Numbered from the stretch's first letter, positions 21,527 to 35,000 are shown. The stretch: DNA of 64,000 bases from Phallus indusiatus (GCA_027605045.1 JAQFWX010000033.1:186001-250000); one strand, 5' to 3'. Program-made: numbers and translations. The notes: generated by a model from the sequence alone, not told the origin.

Positions 21527-24439
21527 TCAGTAATGGACTCTCAAGGATGATGAACTCTGTAGTAAATGAAGTACCTCATCCGGACCAGGCACCTGTGCAC
21601 GCTCTTCGTTATCGTGGTCATTGATTGACGTTGCATTCTCAGGCGCAGATTGTTCGGAAGTAGCCTCAGGTTGTATGTGGGACACACCTATGAGTTGTCC
21701 AAACTGACGCACAGATTTCGCTAATATACGACTCGGACGAGCAATTTCCGTGTAATACCTGTACTCTCGTCGAAATGTAATAGGTAAACTTGCGTAGTCA
21801 GATTGGGCCAGTTCATTCATAGCGGCATATAGCTCGTCCAACTTGTCCCTCGCAATCATCGAATTCAGAAGCAGGAAATATTCTGTTGTATCGTGGTCGT
21901 AGCACACGAGGAGTGCCCATAGTTGTAAAAGCACGGAGCGGTCGTAAAGAACGATAAACAGCCTGGGATTCTTCTTCGGGTCCACGGATTTGAGGAGGTC
22001 CATTAACATTTGAAGTATTCTGATTGGCTCCTCCCTATGCCAGGTATCACAATTCGCCAGGTTCTGGACACATTTTGAGAAGTTAAAGACAGCATTTGTG
22101 TCATTCAAGAGGATTGTGGATAGATGATATCGGTTCTGGGACATGAGCAGCAGTACGAAAAGGGGAGGTGTGTGATATGAGAGGTTTGAGTCGAGATCTC
22201 GCGAGTACCATTGATATATGAGAGAGAGATCGTGGCCGTCCGTAAAAGGTAAGTGGTCATCCAGCAGCTGAGTGTTTGCAAATGACAGGGGCTCCATTGC
22301 ATGCAAAGCCAAAACTGCATTACATCTAGTGTCATCTGTCATAGACTCGCACCAGAAAGAGTCCACGCAGCAAATCTCTATGAAGAAGCGGAGGGCGTAC
22401 GCTAAACGGAGGCCATACGCTAATGGGCGAAGGGAATCAGAGTATCTAAGACTTTCCCGAAAGCTGTCAAACACCTGTTCCAAGGACTCCTGTTTTCGCC
22501 CTTTCCCAATGTCGAGCCGATCATGAGAAGTGAAGTTACGATAAATGACGAGAAGGAGGTTGTAGCACGTTTCATAAGTTTCGGCTTCCAAGCGACGAAA
22601 CAAGCAATCAAACTTCCACCATCCCAGCTTTTCACTGTCAAAGCATATCAACACCGTGTCACGCATACTGATGAGTATATCCGCAGCTATGGTATCATCA
22701 AGTTCCGCCTTCTCTAGGAGATAATCCCACATGACCAGCGGAAGTCTGCAATTGCCCTTGATCGCATCATGGAGAATTTGGAGCTTATCATTGTGTCGTA
22801 GCGCAGTGTCTGCAATGCGGAGATAGCTTTGAAACTCTCCTTCCTCCAGGTGATTTTCTTGCGCGTCGGGAATAGACCGGAGGAGACGCCAGTGACCGCG
22901 TTCATTAGTCAAGAGATCCAAGTATAGCCCATAACGCAAGTCTACAATATTGGCTTCGCTGATTTCCAAACTACGGTTGAGATCTCCAAGAATATCAGAT
23001 CCAAATTGTTTGCTGATTGTTGGATTCACCGCCGCACAACGTGCAATCATTCGATGAACGCTTCTGTTCCAGGAAATCCCATAGAGCCAACTGAGTGCCT
23101 GAAAATCGAGGTATGATGCGGTTTCGGCTGCTTGTTTTATTTTCTCTTCTCTCCACTTAGTAAATCCAGTGAAATTGCCATAGACACTAGCATCCTGAAG
23201 ATCCCGATTTAAAATGTTTCGCAAAGCAACAAAGAGAGCGCCGACGTAAATCGTCATCGAGGTTGTATATGGACATTCCGGATACCGAATCGGCAATATC
23301 ACAGAAATAAAATATAACGTATAAGTGATGCCCGTAATACCGACAATCGTCCACGCGATGGCAGTGTTCAATGGAAATATCATTATGATGATACCAGTCA
23401 GGAACAGACCGACAGCAAGGTAGAGAAGGACGGGAAGGAGGTCAAGGATGGTACCAACCTTCCACACTTCAAAGCCTTTGAACCGCAGGTGCCTGACCCT
23501 CGCCTTTCTGTTGGGTGTTCCAGGAATAGAAGACAAGGAATAGCGTGCCCATTGTTTCGCGATGACAGCAAACAAAGCTGTAGACAACGTAATTGCTAAG
23601 CTAGTAAACCACAGACCGTTTACTAACAATGCGTTCATCGATGGTGTGAATGGCGATGTAGGTGTCAATGGTGAATTTGGGATCATATTTAGTGGTGTCC
23701 CATTAGACTGGGCTCGTAGGATTCCGGCTATTTCGAATAACAGGGATGCAGAGACTTGGGTACTATCTTGCTGCAGACCCTGCAAAGCCTGTACGATGAA
23801 TGTCGTTATAACTCCGGAGAACAGACCCGCCTGCGAACAAAATAGTGAGCTCAAGTAGAAAAAAAAAAGCAAACGAATGTCTAACAAAAACTAGGAGAAC
23901 ATCTGCCGCCCCTTTCCACTCCTCAACTCTCTCGCGATCAAATGGCTCAGCTTCATCGAGGTAAGTCAACCAAATACGAGCATTCTCGGAAGCCTCTTCT
24001 CCGTATCGATCTCGACCATATTTTTGCTCGTAGGCATCTCTATTATTCACTAAGATGCGTCATGTTAGATTGCATAAAATAAGTGGGAGTTATGATACTC
24101 ACGACCAATTTCGTGTGTTAATCCGAAAACACTTCTATGTTTCTTCTTGTGATGTTGCCTAGTAGGTTGGGTAACATCAGCCTGAGGAGTATGGCCTTTG
24201 AAAAAGTAAGTAGATGAGGAAAATTAAATATCATGCTATGAGACAGAAAACTCACTGAGCAGAACGGGTGGTGGCACAGATTGCTCGCTGTTCTCGTTCA
24301 AAGAAGTCGCCCGGGAGCTCGTGGACGAAGAGTTTTCAGTAATCGACGCACGACTGGGCCTTTCCGGGGTCATTTCAGAACTTCTTCTGTTTTCGTTATG
24401 AGCCTCGATGAGCGCTGTTGTTCCTCTCAAGCTAGACAT
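21527..24439 (-). CDS. DUF6535 domain membrane protein, copy B, 4 exons
   Basis: Exons 24439-24256, 24195-24103, 24049-23886 and 23830-21527 join in frame to 914 residues, the shortest intact paralogue. Exon 2 is six bases longer than in the other copies. The membrane part ('GLWFTSLAITLSTALFAVIA', 'LLPVLLYLAVGLFL', 'ISVILPIRYPECPY') is close to the other copies. The linker after the last span is very short: 'LRNILNRDLQDASVYGNFTG' joins directly to the C-terminal part, so about 35 residues present in A are missing. No frameshift or stop. Function unknown; I infer that the C-terminal helical part faces the cytosol together with the disordered N-terminus. Confidence 0.88.
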
Positions 24440-24699
24440 GGTATGTAGCTGATGGTTGATTGAGATGTATGGTTATATGAAGAGGGGTTGTTGAAAAAAG
24501 TTCTGTGCCAGGGCTTGCCTTCAATCTGCTGCTTAAAACGCCCGCCTCGTTTGCACCTCATGGTGAAGATCAATACTAATAGGATTGGGTGCCAGGAAAC
24601 GCACTGTATCTCACTGAACTTTAATTTAAAAAAGCACCAATCGGTACTCAATTTTCCATTTATATTCAAAGAATATCACCTTTTTTAAGAGTCACGCAC

Positions 24700-25950
24700 G
24701 AATCTAGACAAATTTCTGGTGCTCGGAAGAAGCCCACTGCTTGTACTTGTCTTCTCAGATCTGTCATTTTCGTTCGAAGCTGTCACTGGGTTCGTGCAAA
24801 GCAAGCTGTCCCACATAGTCGACGTGCTTTCGCCCGGCATTTGCAACTCGGCGCCACAGCCACGTACGTGAGAAGTTCTCATATTTAGAAACTTTCGGCT
24901 ACACAGTCACACATGAGAACCATAATTTAGTTGGCAAACTGACACTTACGCATTATGAGGGAAGAGTAATAAATAACCCCCGCAGTTCCCAGCCGTGGTC
25001 GCTCTGGCAGCGATGTCACCTCTTCTATAAATCTAGAAAATGACGCAGAGTACACTTCCAGAGCCTCGTGTTTTAGTTTGGCGCTCAGACAACGAGTTCT
25101 ACTTATTGCCAGTCGGCGGGCGCTGGCACAAGTTAATTATTAGAAGAAAAATAATGATTGACCAAAAGCCACTACTAGCAAGGAAATAGCGTTGAAATTG
25201 ATGACACGAGCTTTCAAGTCAAAAATCCAAATACTCACTGTGTTGAACATCCTAGCGTGGGTCCGATAGCCTGTACTACATCAACTTCTCACCATGACAC
25301 TCGGCATCTCGTAAAGTCATCCGGAAGATTGCCAAAAAATGATACGAATTAGCCGTAAGTATCATCCGGCATACCTTTAAGTTGGCAGGAGTGCAAGGAT
25401 TTTTGATTGAGGATGCCCAGTCCGGTTACACTGTAGTGACTGTCGTTTGTGTATGTCTGGATTTGACCATCCTCTGGCAATTGATAAAAAGCATGCCTGT
25501 TAATAGCTATCATGCACACCATCGTTTTCAGACTTCTCCGCGGTGTCTGCCGTTCTGTAAATAGAATCCTAAGAGTCAAGACAAACAAATAGGAAATGGG
25601 CCAGACGATATTTACCTATTTGAGATTGTACCTTAGTGTCCTCAATAAATACACAAGTTTTATCCCTCTCGTTTTCATGTCGTAGTACATTAAGAAATGT
25701 TACACTTCCCCGTTGACAAATCGCCTGCAGAAAAAAGTCTTTCCTTTTCGACATGATGTGGATTGTCAGCTTGGACGAGGATACATAAAAGACGTTTGCC
25801 CGGTTCGTTGATAGACATATAATCACACATTATTCGAGACACGAGCTCATTGGAAGAGCTGCTTGTAGAACTGAACGAGCCGAGATACTAAGCGCCAGGC
25901 TTACTACATCCTCCGCAACTTCGCCAAATCGACACCAGTCATGATACCAA
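24700..25950 (-). pseudogene. region X, copy B: unrecognised decayed coding region
   Basis: Minus-strand fragments include 'SSKLTIHIMSKRKDFFLQAI' near 25750 and 'FIEDTKVQSQIGKYRL' near 25600. They match copy E (near 55960 and 56080) closely and copies A, C and D only partly. No family recognised. Frameshifts and stops separate the fragments. This copy lacks the 'FLHGMYLFVRYLED' block of A, C and D. Confidence 0.4.
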
Positions 25951-26250
25951 ACTCGGCTTCCAACTCGGTCGTTTTTGGGGAATGTAAGCAGCCTTCAAAC
26001 ATGGTAGTTTTAATCAGGCTCACTTTTTCACGCTAGATACGATACACGCCATTAGTGCCGAGATAACGGAATGGAACACGTGTCTCATTGGCTGGGCATG
26101 CCTAACAACTATTACTCTCCACGTTCTCCAATCGCACTATTTCTTGTTTCGAGCATTCATTTTTACCTGCAGCTCTAAAAATAAATGCAGTCAAATAGAG
26201 GCCTTGGTCCATTAGACGATTCTGTAACACGGTGAACCTCTCTGAAACCG

Positions 26251-27044
26251 ATGTCGTCACCAACTATCATAAAACTAATCATGCTGATCACAATATATTT
26301 ATCGGCCATAAAGGCGATTGCACCGCCTAACACGGTTTCTAATACAGATGAAATCGAAGAGAGCAATTTTCGAGAGAAATATCTTGCGTCCCTTGGCGGG
26401 TTAGCTACGTTAGTCGTCACAGTGAGTGGTCAGATCAAAGAAACCGCTTTTCAAGTTGTCGATGCACTCAATTCGTTCCTTCATTATACTAGCCGATCTT
26501 GACATCCACCATCATCGTATCTTGTACTCTAACTTCAGACATTCTCTCCAGAACCACGAGACTATGTCCCAATACTGAACGTTACACGACCTGACACTTC
26601 ATCAGACCGTTTTTCTCCGTCATTCATAACAAGTTTCGTTATAGTCATTATCGGATCTATCCTTCGCCTCATGTGCATCAAGTCATTAGGTCAATTTTTC
26701 ATGCTCCAACTCGCAATCCGGCCAAACCATAAACTGATAGACTTGGATCCTTACTTCTTCATGCGGCACGGAAGCTATACAGCTGTCATGCACATCATAA
26801 CCGGAAACGCGCTCCTGTTGCTGAATGTTGGAAGCTCGGTTACGGTATGTGGATGGACGACGTCACCGTGGTCTCTAAAGGTTGTGGAAGGATTTTTATA
26901 TATGTTTGGGGTGTTCATTTGGCTTTAATTTGGGTTTTGAAGCGCGTTGAACTGGAGGAACAAAACCTTTGTTCTCATCTCGGTCGGACATGGGACGACT
27001 ACGCGAAACGCGTTCCATATCAATATATCCCCGGCGTTTGCTAA
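26251..27044 (+). pseudogene. ICMT remnant, copy B
   Basis: The N-terminal frame (26251, 'MSSPTIIKLIMLITIYLSAI') runs 83 codons. After a gap of untranslatable sequence, the C-terminal part reads 'CIKSLGQFFMLQLAIRPNHK', '...RHGSYTAVM' and ends '...RTWDDYAKRVPYQYIPGVC' at 27044, the typical ICMT C-terminus. The middle may contain an intron, but two frame changes near 26850-26940 (duplicated 'TTTGG' near 26926) indicate decay. The N-terminus is of the B/E type, unlike the 'MDFLSIKS' type of A, C and D. Confidence 0.7.
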
Positions 27045-27146
27045 TCGCACCATACGTTGTATGAATTTCTACAAGAAACAGAATGGGATCTCGAAATTGT
27101 AACTACTACTTTTATAATATATACACGCGATTCCGAATAAGACAAT

Positions 27147-28090
27147 CAGAAATAAAACGCTTCATAAGAACCTAAAGATTGAGATATGCACGAAAGGCGC
27201 TGTTTAGTTTGGAATTTTGAGAGATTTGAGGGAGCGGAACTGTCGGTGCTGGCGATTTGATCGCGTTGTATGGATGGGTGGTGGTGGTGAACCAAAGGTG
27301 TCAGTGCACGAAGAGGATGGCTTTCGGTGTTGAAGACCCATTCGTCCAACGAGATGTTGCCAGGATCATCGAACACCAAGTACACTTCGAAAAGTTAGTC
27401 TGAAAGAATCGGAACAATGCTTAGTAGAACCCACAAGTATTTCGTTACTTCAGCGAAGAAGAAACTTTCCTGATCATCCGCACGAGTAGAGGCCGTAACG
27501 GTAGCAACATCATCAAGACCACTAACACCACCTTCACCACCGGGAACTTCAAGGAACTGCAAATAACTTTCAACGACCCTTTTCGCGTTGTTCAAGTGCT
27601 GGACATCGCCCGATGCACGCCACGCGTAAAAGTTGGATTCCATAACTTCAGGACGAAGAATGTAATCGGAATTGCCATCCCATCGTAGATGTAGAAGCCG
27701 TGTTCGGCGAAGAAATCGAATTTCTCTTGTGTTATGGGTGTTTCGGTAAAGTTTCCGTCATCTGTTCCGTTAGGTGTGGTTGAGTTGTGACTTCAGAAAG
27801 GAATGTGAATATTTCAGGTCCGATTCTTGTTCTAGAGAGATTGAAGCGTATCTCAATGCACAGAACAAGAATGAGTGATCAAAAACTTACGCAGTTCCGA
27901 AGTAGGTGTTGACACACGCATCGGTCAACTTCAGTCCAATATCCACAATAGTATTAAAAGAGGGTCGACAGTCGGATCCAAACGAGTGTATTTGACGAGG
28001 TATTTGAGGTATGAGTCCGCCCCAGCTTGCATAGGCGTCAACAAATTCACCGGTTTGCGGGTCTATGTCTTGAGCTGGGATACCTGAATT
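27147..28090 (-). pseudogene. GH47 alpha-mannosidase remnant, copy B
   Basis: Blocks on the minus strand: 'IPAQDIDPQTGEFVDAYAS', 'KYTRLDPTVDPLL', then stop; 'TRIGPEIFTF', 'MESNFYAWRASGDVQHLNNA', 'ESFFFAEVTKYLWVLLS', and 'YLVFDDPGNISLDEWVFNTE'. These follow the order of GH47 C-terminal motifs, but the catalytic middle (about 100 residues between 'LDPTVDP' and 'DIGLKLTDACVNTY') is missing and the join is out of frame. Confidence 0.75.
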
Positions 28091-30650
28091 TAGATAACGT
28101 TGACCATTCGAGCGTCAGCTAGAAGACAGGTATCAGAGCCAACAAAGTAAACGCAGTATCTAAATGTGTTCTAGCTTACCGTTCCAGTTGATGCGCCTTG
28201 AAAATAAGCGCCAAAACAGTCTGCTTACGCGTCCTCGCGTCCTCCCGAATCTTGCGCGCAAAATTAGCCATGTTACCAAGCTATATTCTCCAATCACACT
28301 GCTTTCTCATTCTTTCAACGTCTATCCGTACCTGTTTATAAATGAATGCAGTCAAATAAGAGTTTCACCCCGTTAATCAAATTTTCAACCTAGTAAGCCT
28401 TTCTGACAACAACTTCCGAATGCTCAAATAGACGACGCGGTCGAACACGAACATCATCTGTTCTGCGAGAATTGTTTTTTCTTTCCCTGTTCTCACCTGG
28501 GGAAATAGAGGCGTTGGTCCCACTTTCACCTTCACTCCGACGCTTGTTTAAGATGGAGACCGTCTGCTGCATAGCTGAAGTTGTTTCTGCGAAGACAGCC
28601 ATGCGTATGGCGCACATCGCAATTAAAAACGAAAACCGGGTCTTGACCGAGTTGAAAATCAGATCGGATGTTATATTTTTTTTTTCTGGAATAAGCGGCA
28701 CGTGCTTTGTGCTGTTATTATGTTCTCGACTTACTGACGACGCTGTCTGTCTTCGAAAACCAAGAACGCGTCTTCAATCTGTCGTCAGCTCACCAGCCTT
28801 TCGTTCGATGAAACCATGTCAGTCGTTTCATCCACCTCAATTTCCAATCTCACATTCTAACTTAGTTGCTCTATTCCCGGGCCGTTCCCTGGAAAAGCTT
28901 CCTGCGCTCTCGGTCTTCATTTCAAGCTGCTTCTTTATCAAAGGTTGTATTCATGTATTTCAACAAGTTTTAGTTCATCGGGCTACGTCTGAGAGAGAGA
29001 GATAGAGAGATTTATCGCGGGAAATAAAAGGAAAACAGTTGAAATTCTAATCAGCGCTCTCTTAATTGGTTGAGCTTGTGAATTGGCTACGAGTTTTCCC
29101 AACGAGTCGTACTATGTACGAGTGTGGTCGAGAATTTTGTCTGCCCTGTGGCTCAGTGGCTCAGTTTTACTTTTTCCTTTGTCGCTTTTTCCAACCAGAC
29201 GCGGTTGGCAAGATAATTCTATTGGCCCGTAATGTTTACTACTCAAACCACCTTTCTCAAGTTCAGATATTGTATATTTAAAAAAAACCACTGTTATCTA
29301 GAATTATTTTACCATTCTGAGTCTGTCTCAGTATGCGTGAACGGAATAGCAGTCGCGGTCGGCGGATCACTAGGTTGACGGAGTATCTTTAACCGAAGGG
29401 ATTCGAACATTTTTTTCATCCAATTGCCCGTAACGTTGAAAGTTCTACGCTATACAAGTGTCTCAGTAAGGGGACTCTCAAGGATGATGAACTCTGTAGT
29501 AAAGGAAGTACCTCGTCCGGACCAGGCACCTGTGCACGCTCTTCGCTATCGTGGTCATTGATTGATGTTGTATTCCCAGGCGCAGATTGTTCGGAAGTGG
29601 CCTCAGGTTGTATGTGGGACATACCTATGAGTTCGCCAAACTGACGCACAGATGTCACTAATCTAGGACGGGCATACATGGCCCCGTAATACTCGCGTTC
29701 AAATACATTCATTACCCAAGGTAAATTTGCGTAGTCAGATTGGGCCAGTTCATTCATAGCGGCAAATAGCTCTTCCAACTTGTCCCTAGCAATCTTCGAA
29801 TTCACAAGCAGGAAATATTCTTCTGTATTGTGCTGGTGGAGCACGATGAGTGCCCATAGTTGTGAAAGCACGGTGCAGTTGTAAAGAACGGTGAACAGCC
29901 TGGGATTACTCTCCGGGTCCACGGATTTGAGGAGGTCCATTAAAATTTGAAATATTATCTCATATTCCGGCGAGCGACCACCATCCGCCAGGTTATGGAC
30001 ACATTTTGAGAAGTTAGAGACAGCATTCGTGTCATTCAAGAGGATTGTGGATAGATGGTGTTGGTTCTGGGACACGAGCAGCGGCACGAAAAGGGGACGT
30101 GTGAGACCTGAGAGGTCCCAGTCAAGATCTCGCGAGTACCATTTATATATGAGAGAGAGGTAGTGGCCGTCCGTAAAAGGAAAGTGGTTATCCAGCTGGA
30201 TGCCTACAAGTTGCGGGGGCACAATTATACGCAAAGACCGAACTGCATTGTATCTTGCTCCACCTGTCATAGGCTCGCACCAGAACGATTCCACGCAGCA
30301 AATCTCTTTGAGGAAGCGGAGGCCATACGCTAAACGGAGGCCATCCTCTAATGGGCGAGGGGAATCAAAGGATGCAAGACAATTCAAAAAGCTGACAAAC
30401 ACCTGTTCCAAGGACTCCTGTTTTCGCTCTTTCCCGATGTCGAGCCGATCATCGGAAGTGAGGTTACGATAAATGACCAGAAGGAGGTTATAGCACGTTT
30501 CATAAGTTTTGGCTTCCAAGTGACGAAACAGGCGGTCAAACTTCCACGATCCCAGTTTTTCACTGTCAAAGCGGATCAACCCTGTGTTACCCAGATTGAT
30601 GGGTATATGCGCAGCTCTGGTAGTATCGGGTTTCACCTCTAGGAGATAAC

Positions 30651-31440
30651 AGGACCCCTGGCAATTAGCATTGATGCCGGGGTCAAAAATCGTCAAAAAT
30701 GGGCCTTCTGGCCCGACGAAAAAATCGACATTTTGGGTCCTCCCGGCCCGAAAATACCCTGGCATTCACAAATTTTCAAGCTCGAGGCCCGTTTTGCCGT
30801 CCCGGCCTTCTAGTCAGGCATTTTGGCCCGAAATATAGCCCCGACCCCGCAAAGTTGAGAAATATGCGTGTTTTAGCCCGAAATCAGGCTCTTTCTCGAG
30901 AAACTGCTTTGTATATAGTTTTTTTCTACTACTAGCGGTCATCTAGCACAAAATATACACTCATCCCTATCTGCTGTAACTTGATTCCCTCGACTAATCA
31001 AAGGTTTATATGCCCCCAGAATCGCCACAAGAAAATCTGCGATTGTAAAAACTGAGTATCATTACGAAAGGTTAAGGATTTGTTGTCGGAACAGACGGAA
31101 AAAAAAGCAAATCGCGTTCAAATGACCATGAAAACATTTAGGGAGCGACAAAGAGCTGGCTAAAGGAATTGAAAAGTACACCAAACCACAACGGGTAAAT
31201 CCGCTAAACCGCTGGGCCATAGCACCCTCTAGCTCAACCATATGACCTATTCTGGCCCGGCTAACCCCTCTAGCGGCCCCGGCCTATACGATCTCTGCTG
31301 CCGCCAGCCCGAAAAAATAACCCGGCATGAGTGCAAAAATCGACCTTCATAGCCCGAAAAAACCCCGGCATTGAGGGTCCCAGAGCACCTTTGGAGGCCC
31401 GAAAACGGCCCCGGCATCAATGCTAATTGCCAGGGGTCCT
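30651..31440. mobile_element. MITE-2, 790 bp, hAT-like, complete
   Basis: Perfect 32-bp terminal inverted repeats, starting AGGACCCCTGGCAATTAGCA, and a perfect 8-bp target duplication GAGATAAC (30643-30650 and 31441-31448). The interior has many copies of GGCCCGAAA in both orientations and no transposase. An 8-bp duplication points to hAT mobilisation. Perfect ends mean the insertion is young relative to the segmental duplication. Confidence 0.93.
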
Positions 31441-32001
31441 GAGATAACCCCACATGGCCAGTGGAAGACTGCAATTGTCCTTGATCACATCATGGAGAAC
31501 TTGAAGCTTATCATCGCGTTGTGACACAATGTCTGCAATAAGGAGATAGCCTTGTAACTCTTCTTCCTCCAATTGATTTTCTTGCGCATCGGGAATAGAC
31601 CGGAGGAGACGCCAGTGACCGCGTTCATCAGTCAGGAGATCTAAGTATAGACCATAACGCAAGTCCACAACATTGCCTTCACTGATTTCCAAACTACGGT
31701 TGAGATTTCTAAGGATATCAAATCCAAATTGATTGCTGATTATTGGATTCATCGCCGCACAACGTGCGATCATTCGATGAACGCCTCTGTTCCAAGAAAT
31801 CTCATAGAGCCAACTGACTGCCTCAAAATCAAGATCCGTTGCAGTTTGAACTACTTGTTTTATTTTATCTTCTCTCCACTTGGTAAATTCAGTGAAGTTG
31901 CCACGGAGTCTCCGAAATCCACGGCGCATGACTCTAGCTAACCTCGAAATAAACCTGGGTAATACGACTAGGATTCCGTATAGGATTTGGAGTGTGATTC
32001 T

Positions 32002-32060
32002 GTATCGGATTCCGTATCGGATTGTGTATCGGATTGTGTATCGGATTGCGTATCGGATAA
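32002..32060. repeat. 12-bp coding minisatellite in DUF6535-C
   Basis: Five copies of a 12-bp unit (GTATCGGATTGT and variants) start at 32002, 32014, 32026, 32038 and 32050. Being a multiple of three, the array keeps the frame open and encodes repeated Ile-Arg-Tyr-X in the linker between the membrane part and the C-terminal part. Confidence 0.9.
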
Positions 32061-35000
32061 AGCCGATCCTGCGAAGAGCCTTTCGCAGAACAAAAAAGAG
32101 AACCCCGACATAGATCGTCATTGAGGTTGTATATGGACATTCTGGATACCGAATCGGTAATATCACAGAAATAAAATATAACGTATAAGTGATCCCCGTA
32201 ATTCCGACAATCGTCCATGCGATGGCAGTGTTCAATGGAAATAGCATTATGATGATGCCCGTGAGGAACAGACCGACAGCAAGATAGAGAAGGACAGGAA
32301 GGAGGTCAAGGATGGCACCGACTTTCCACACTTCAAACCCTTTGAACCGTAGTTGCCTGACCCTCGCCCTTTCTTTGGCTGTTCCAGGGATAGAAGCCAA
32401 TGAATACCGTGCCCACTGTTTCGCGATGACAGCAAATAACGCTGTAGATAACGTGATCGCTAAGCTAGTAAACCACAGACCGTTTACTAACAATGCGTTC
32501 TTCGATGGTGTGAACGGCGACGTAGGCGTCAATGTTGGATTTGGGATCATATTTAAAGAGGTGCCATTAGATTGGGCTCGTAGGATGCCAGCTATTGTGA
32601 ATAACAAGGATGCAGAGACTTGGGTATTATCCTGTTGCAGACTCTGCAAAGCTTGTACGATGAATGTCGTTATAACGCTGGAGAACAGACCCGCCTGGCA
32701 ACAAAATAATGAGCTTAAGTAAAAAAACAAAACGAATATATCTAACAAAAACTAGGAGAACATCTGCCGCCCCTTTCCACTCTTCAACCCTCTCGCGATC
32801 GAATGGCTCGGCTTCATCAAGGTAAGTAAACCATATACGAGCATTCTCGGAAATCTCTTCTCCGTATCGATCTCGAGTATATTTCTGGTCGTATGCATCT
32901 CTATTATTCACTAACATGCATCATGTCAGATTGCATAGAGTAAGCGAGAATTGTGATACTCACGACCAACTTCGTGTGTTAATCCGAAAACGCTTCTATG
33001 TTTCTTCTTGCGTCGTTGCTTATTAGGCTGGGTAACATCAGGTGTAGCGCCTTTGAAAAAGTAAGTAAATAATGAAACTTGAATGTAGCGCATCGTGAAA
33101 CAGAAAACTCACTGAGCAGATTACGGGGTGGCACAGATTGCTCGTTGTCCTCGTCCAAAGAAGTCGCCCGGGAGCTTGTGGACGAAGAGCTCTCAGTAAT
33201 CCGCGCAGCTTCTTCACGGTGTTCACTACTATGCCTTTCCGGAGTTATTCCAGAACCTTTTTCTACTGCCAGTGGCGCAGAGGCAGGTTGCTCGCTGTCC
33301 TCGTCCAAAGAAGCAGTAATCCGCGCAGGCGGCGCAGCTTTTGCAAGGTGTTCGCTAGGTCCTTCCGGGGCCATTCCAGAGCTTCTTCCATTTTCGTTCT
33401 GGGCCTCGATGAGTGCTGTTGTTCCTCTCATACTAGATGTTTCTGACATGATATGTAGCTGATGGTTGATTGAGATGTATGGTTATGTGAAGAGGGGTTG
33501 TTGAAAAAAGTTTTTGTGCCAAAACTTGCCTTCATTTTGTTGCTCAAAACGCTCACCTCGTTTGCACCTCATGGCAGTGAAGACAAATATTAATAAAATT
33601 GCGCGTCAGAAGCGTGCTCTAATTAATTGAATTCTATAAGAAAAAAACAACCATCAGCGCTCGACTTTCTACATATATACTAAAAGAACATCGCCTTTTT
33701 CAAAAAATCTCTGGTGCCCGAAAGAAGCCCACTGCTCTCGTTGGATTCGTCTTCTCATTTGAGGTTGTCACTGGGTTCGTGCAGAGCGAGCTGTACAGTC
33801 CTACATGATCAACACACTGTTTCGCCCGGTGTTTGCAACTCAGCGACAGCGGCTATGTACTTGAGAAGTTCTTATAAAGAATTTCGGCTACACAAGCACA
33901 CATGAGAACCATAATTTAGTTGGCAAATAGTCACTTACGCCATCAAAAGGGAAGAGTAATAAATAACCCCCACAGCCCTCAGCCGTAGTCACCAGTTCCT
34001 CTTCATGTGGCTACTAGTATTCAGTTTTGAAAGGGAGCACAAGTGAACATGACTCGAATCCAGTAATCCAGTGATATATTAATTGCTTTGCAGTACGGTT
34101 TTATATGCTGTAATTGCCAAACAACATACCGCGTGACCTGTGTTTCACACAGTCCGTCAATTGTTCATTAATAAAACACACGCACATTTTCCAATACATT
34201 GATATGACAGCAATTTTCACCTCTACCATCCTTCTTTATGAACCAAGAAAAAATTCTCCGGAGTACACTTCCGGAGCTTCGTGGTTCCCATTGGGCGGTG
34301 GCACAAAAAATAAAATAAAAATAATGATTGACCGAACTAGGAAGGAAATAGCGTTGAAATTGAGGCGACACGAGCTTTCAAGTCAGAAATCCAAATAGTA
34401 CTCACCGTGTTGAACATCCAAGCGTGGGTCCAATAACCTGTGTTTAAATATTAAGCATCAATTTCTCACCATTTCCCACATTCGTTGGCATCTGGCCCAA
34501 AATTCAGTCTTCCAGATTACCAGCGTCGGATGATTGGCGAATATGATTCGAATCATCCGTAAGTATCATCTGGCACACCTTTGAGTTAGCGGGAGTGCAA
34601 GAGTTTCTTAACTGAGGATGCCCAGTCCGGTCACACCGTAATAACTGACATAGGTGTATTATTGGATTTGAACGTCATCTGGCAATTGACAAAAAGCGCG
34701 CTTGCTATTAACCCATCATCGTTTTCGGACTTCTGCGGTGTCTGTCATTCTGTAAATAAAACCCTAAGACAAATAAATAGGGAATGGACCAGACGATATT
34801 TACCTATTTACGATTGCACCTTACTGTCCTTAATAATACAACTTCTATCTCTCTTGTTTTCATGTCGTAGACCGTCCAGAAATGTTTGTGAATTCGAAGC
34901 GAAGACGCAAAGCATCGACACTCCCCAGTTGATAAATCGCCTGCACACAAAAGTCTTTTTTTTCGTCACAACAGTGTAAAGATCTGAGGGGTATCGTCAC

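Larger units (their letters stand above)
20840..28390 (-). repeat. segmental duplication unit B
   Basis: Second copy, same orientation as A. It lacks the leftmost 'gagaccgtctgctgc' part seen in A, C and E. Order: DUF6535-B (-), region X (-), ICMT remnant (+), GH47 remnant (-). Its right edge joins unit C at about 28390, and this junction is matched, inverted, by the E/D junction near 53400. Region X and the ICMT N-terminus resemble copy E rather than A, C and D. Confidence 0.85.
29416..33449 (-). pseudogene. DUF6535 gene, copy C, interrupted by a MITE
   Basis: Exons 33449-33113, 33050-32964, 32910-32747 and exon 4 (32694-29416) are all recognisable. Exon 4 contains a 790-bp MITE (30651-31440) at the codons for 'MWGYLLEVKP'. 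Subtracting the element and one 8-bp duplication leaves a multiple of three and an uninterrupted ancestral length of 1022 residues, so the MITE is the only visible lesion. Exon 1 has the long form also seen in E, with an internal duplication of the 'EHxEEAAxxxIT' segment. The linker after the membrane part contains repeated 'IRYTIRYTIRYG' encoded by a 12-bp minisatellite. The two halves could still make truncated proteins. Confidence 0.88.

Noticed and set aside
33079..33462. Plus-strand frames over DUF6535-C exon 1 and equivalents in E
   Set aside because: They are antisense shadows of the low-complexity exon 1, which is supported by splicing in four intact paralogues.
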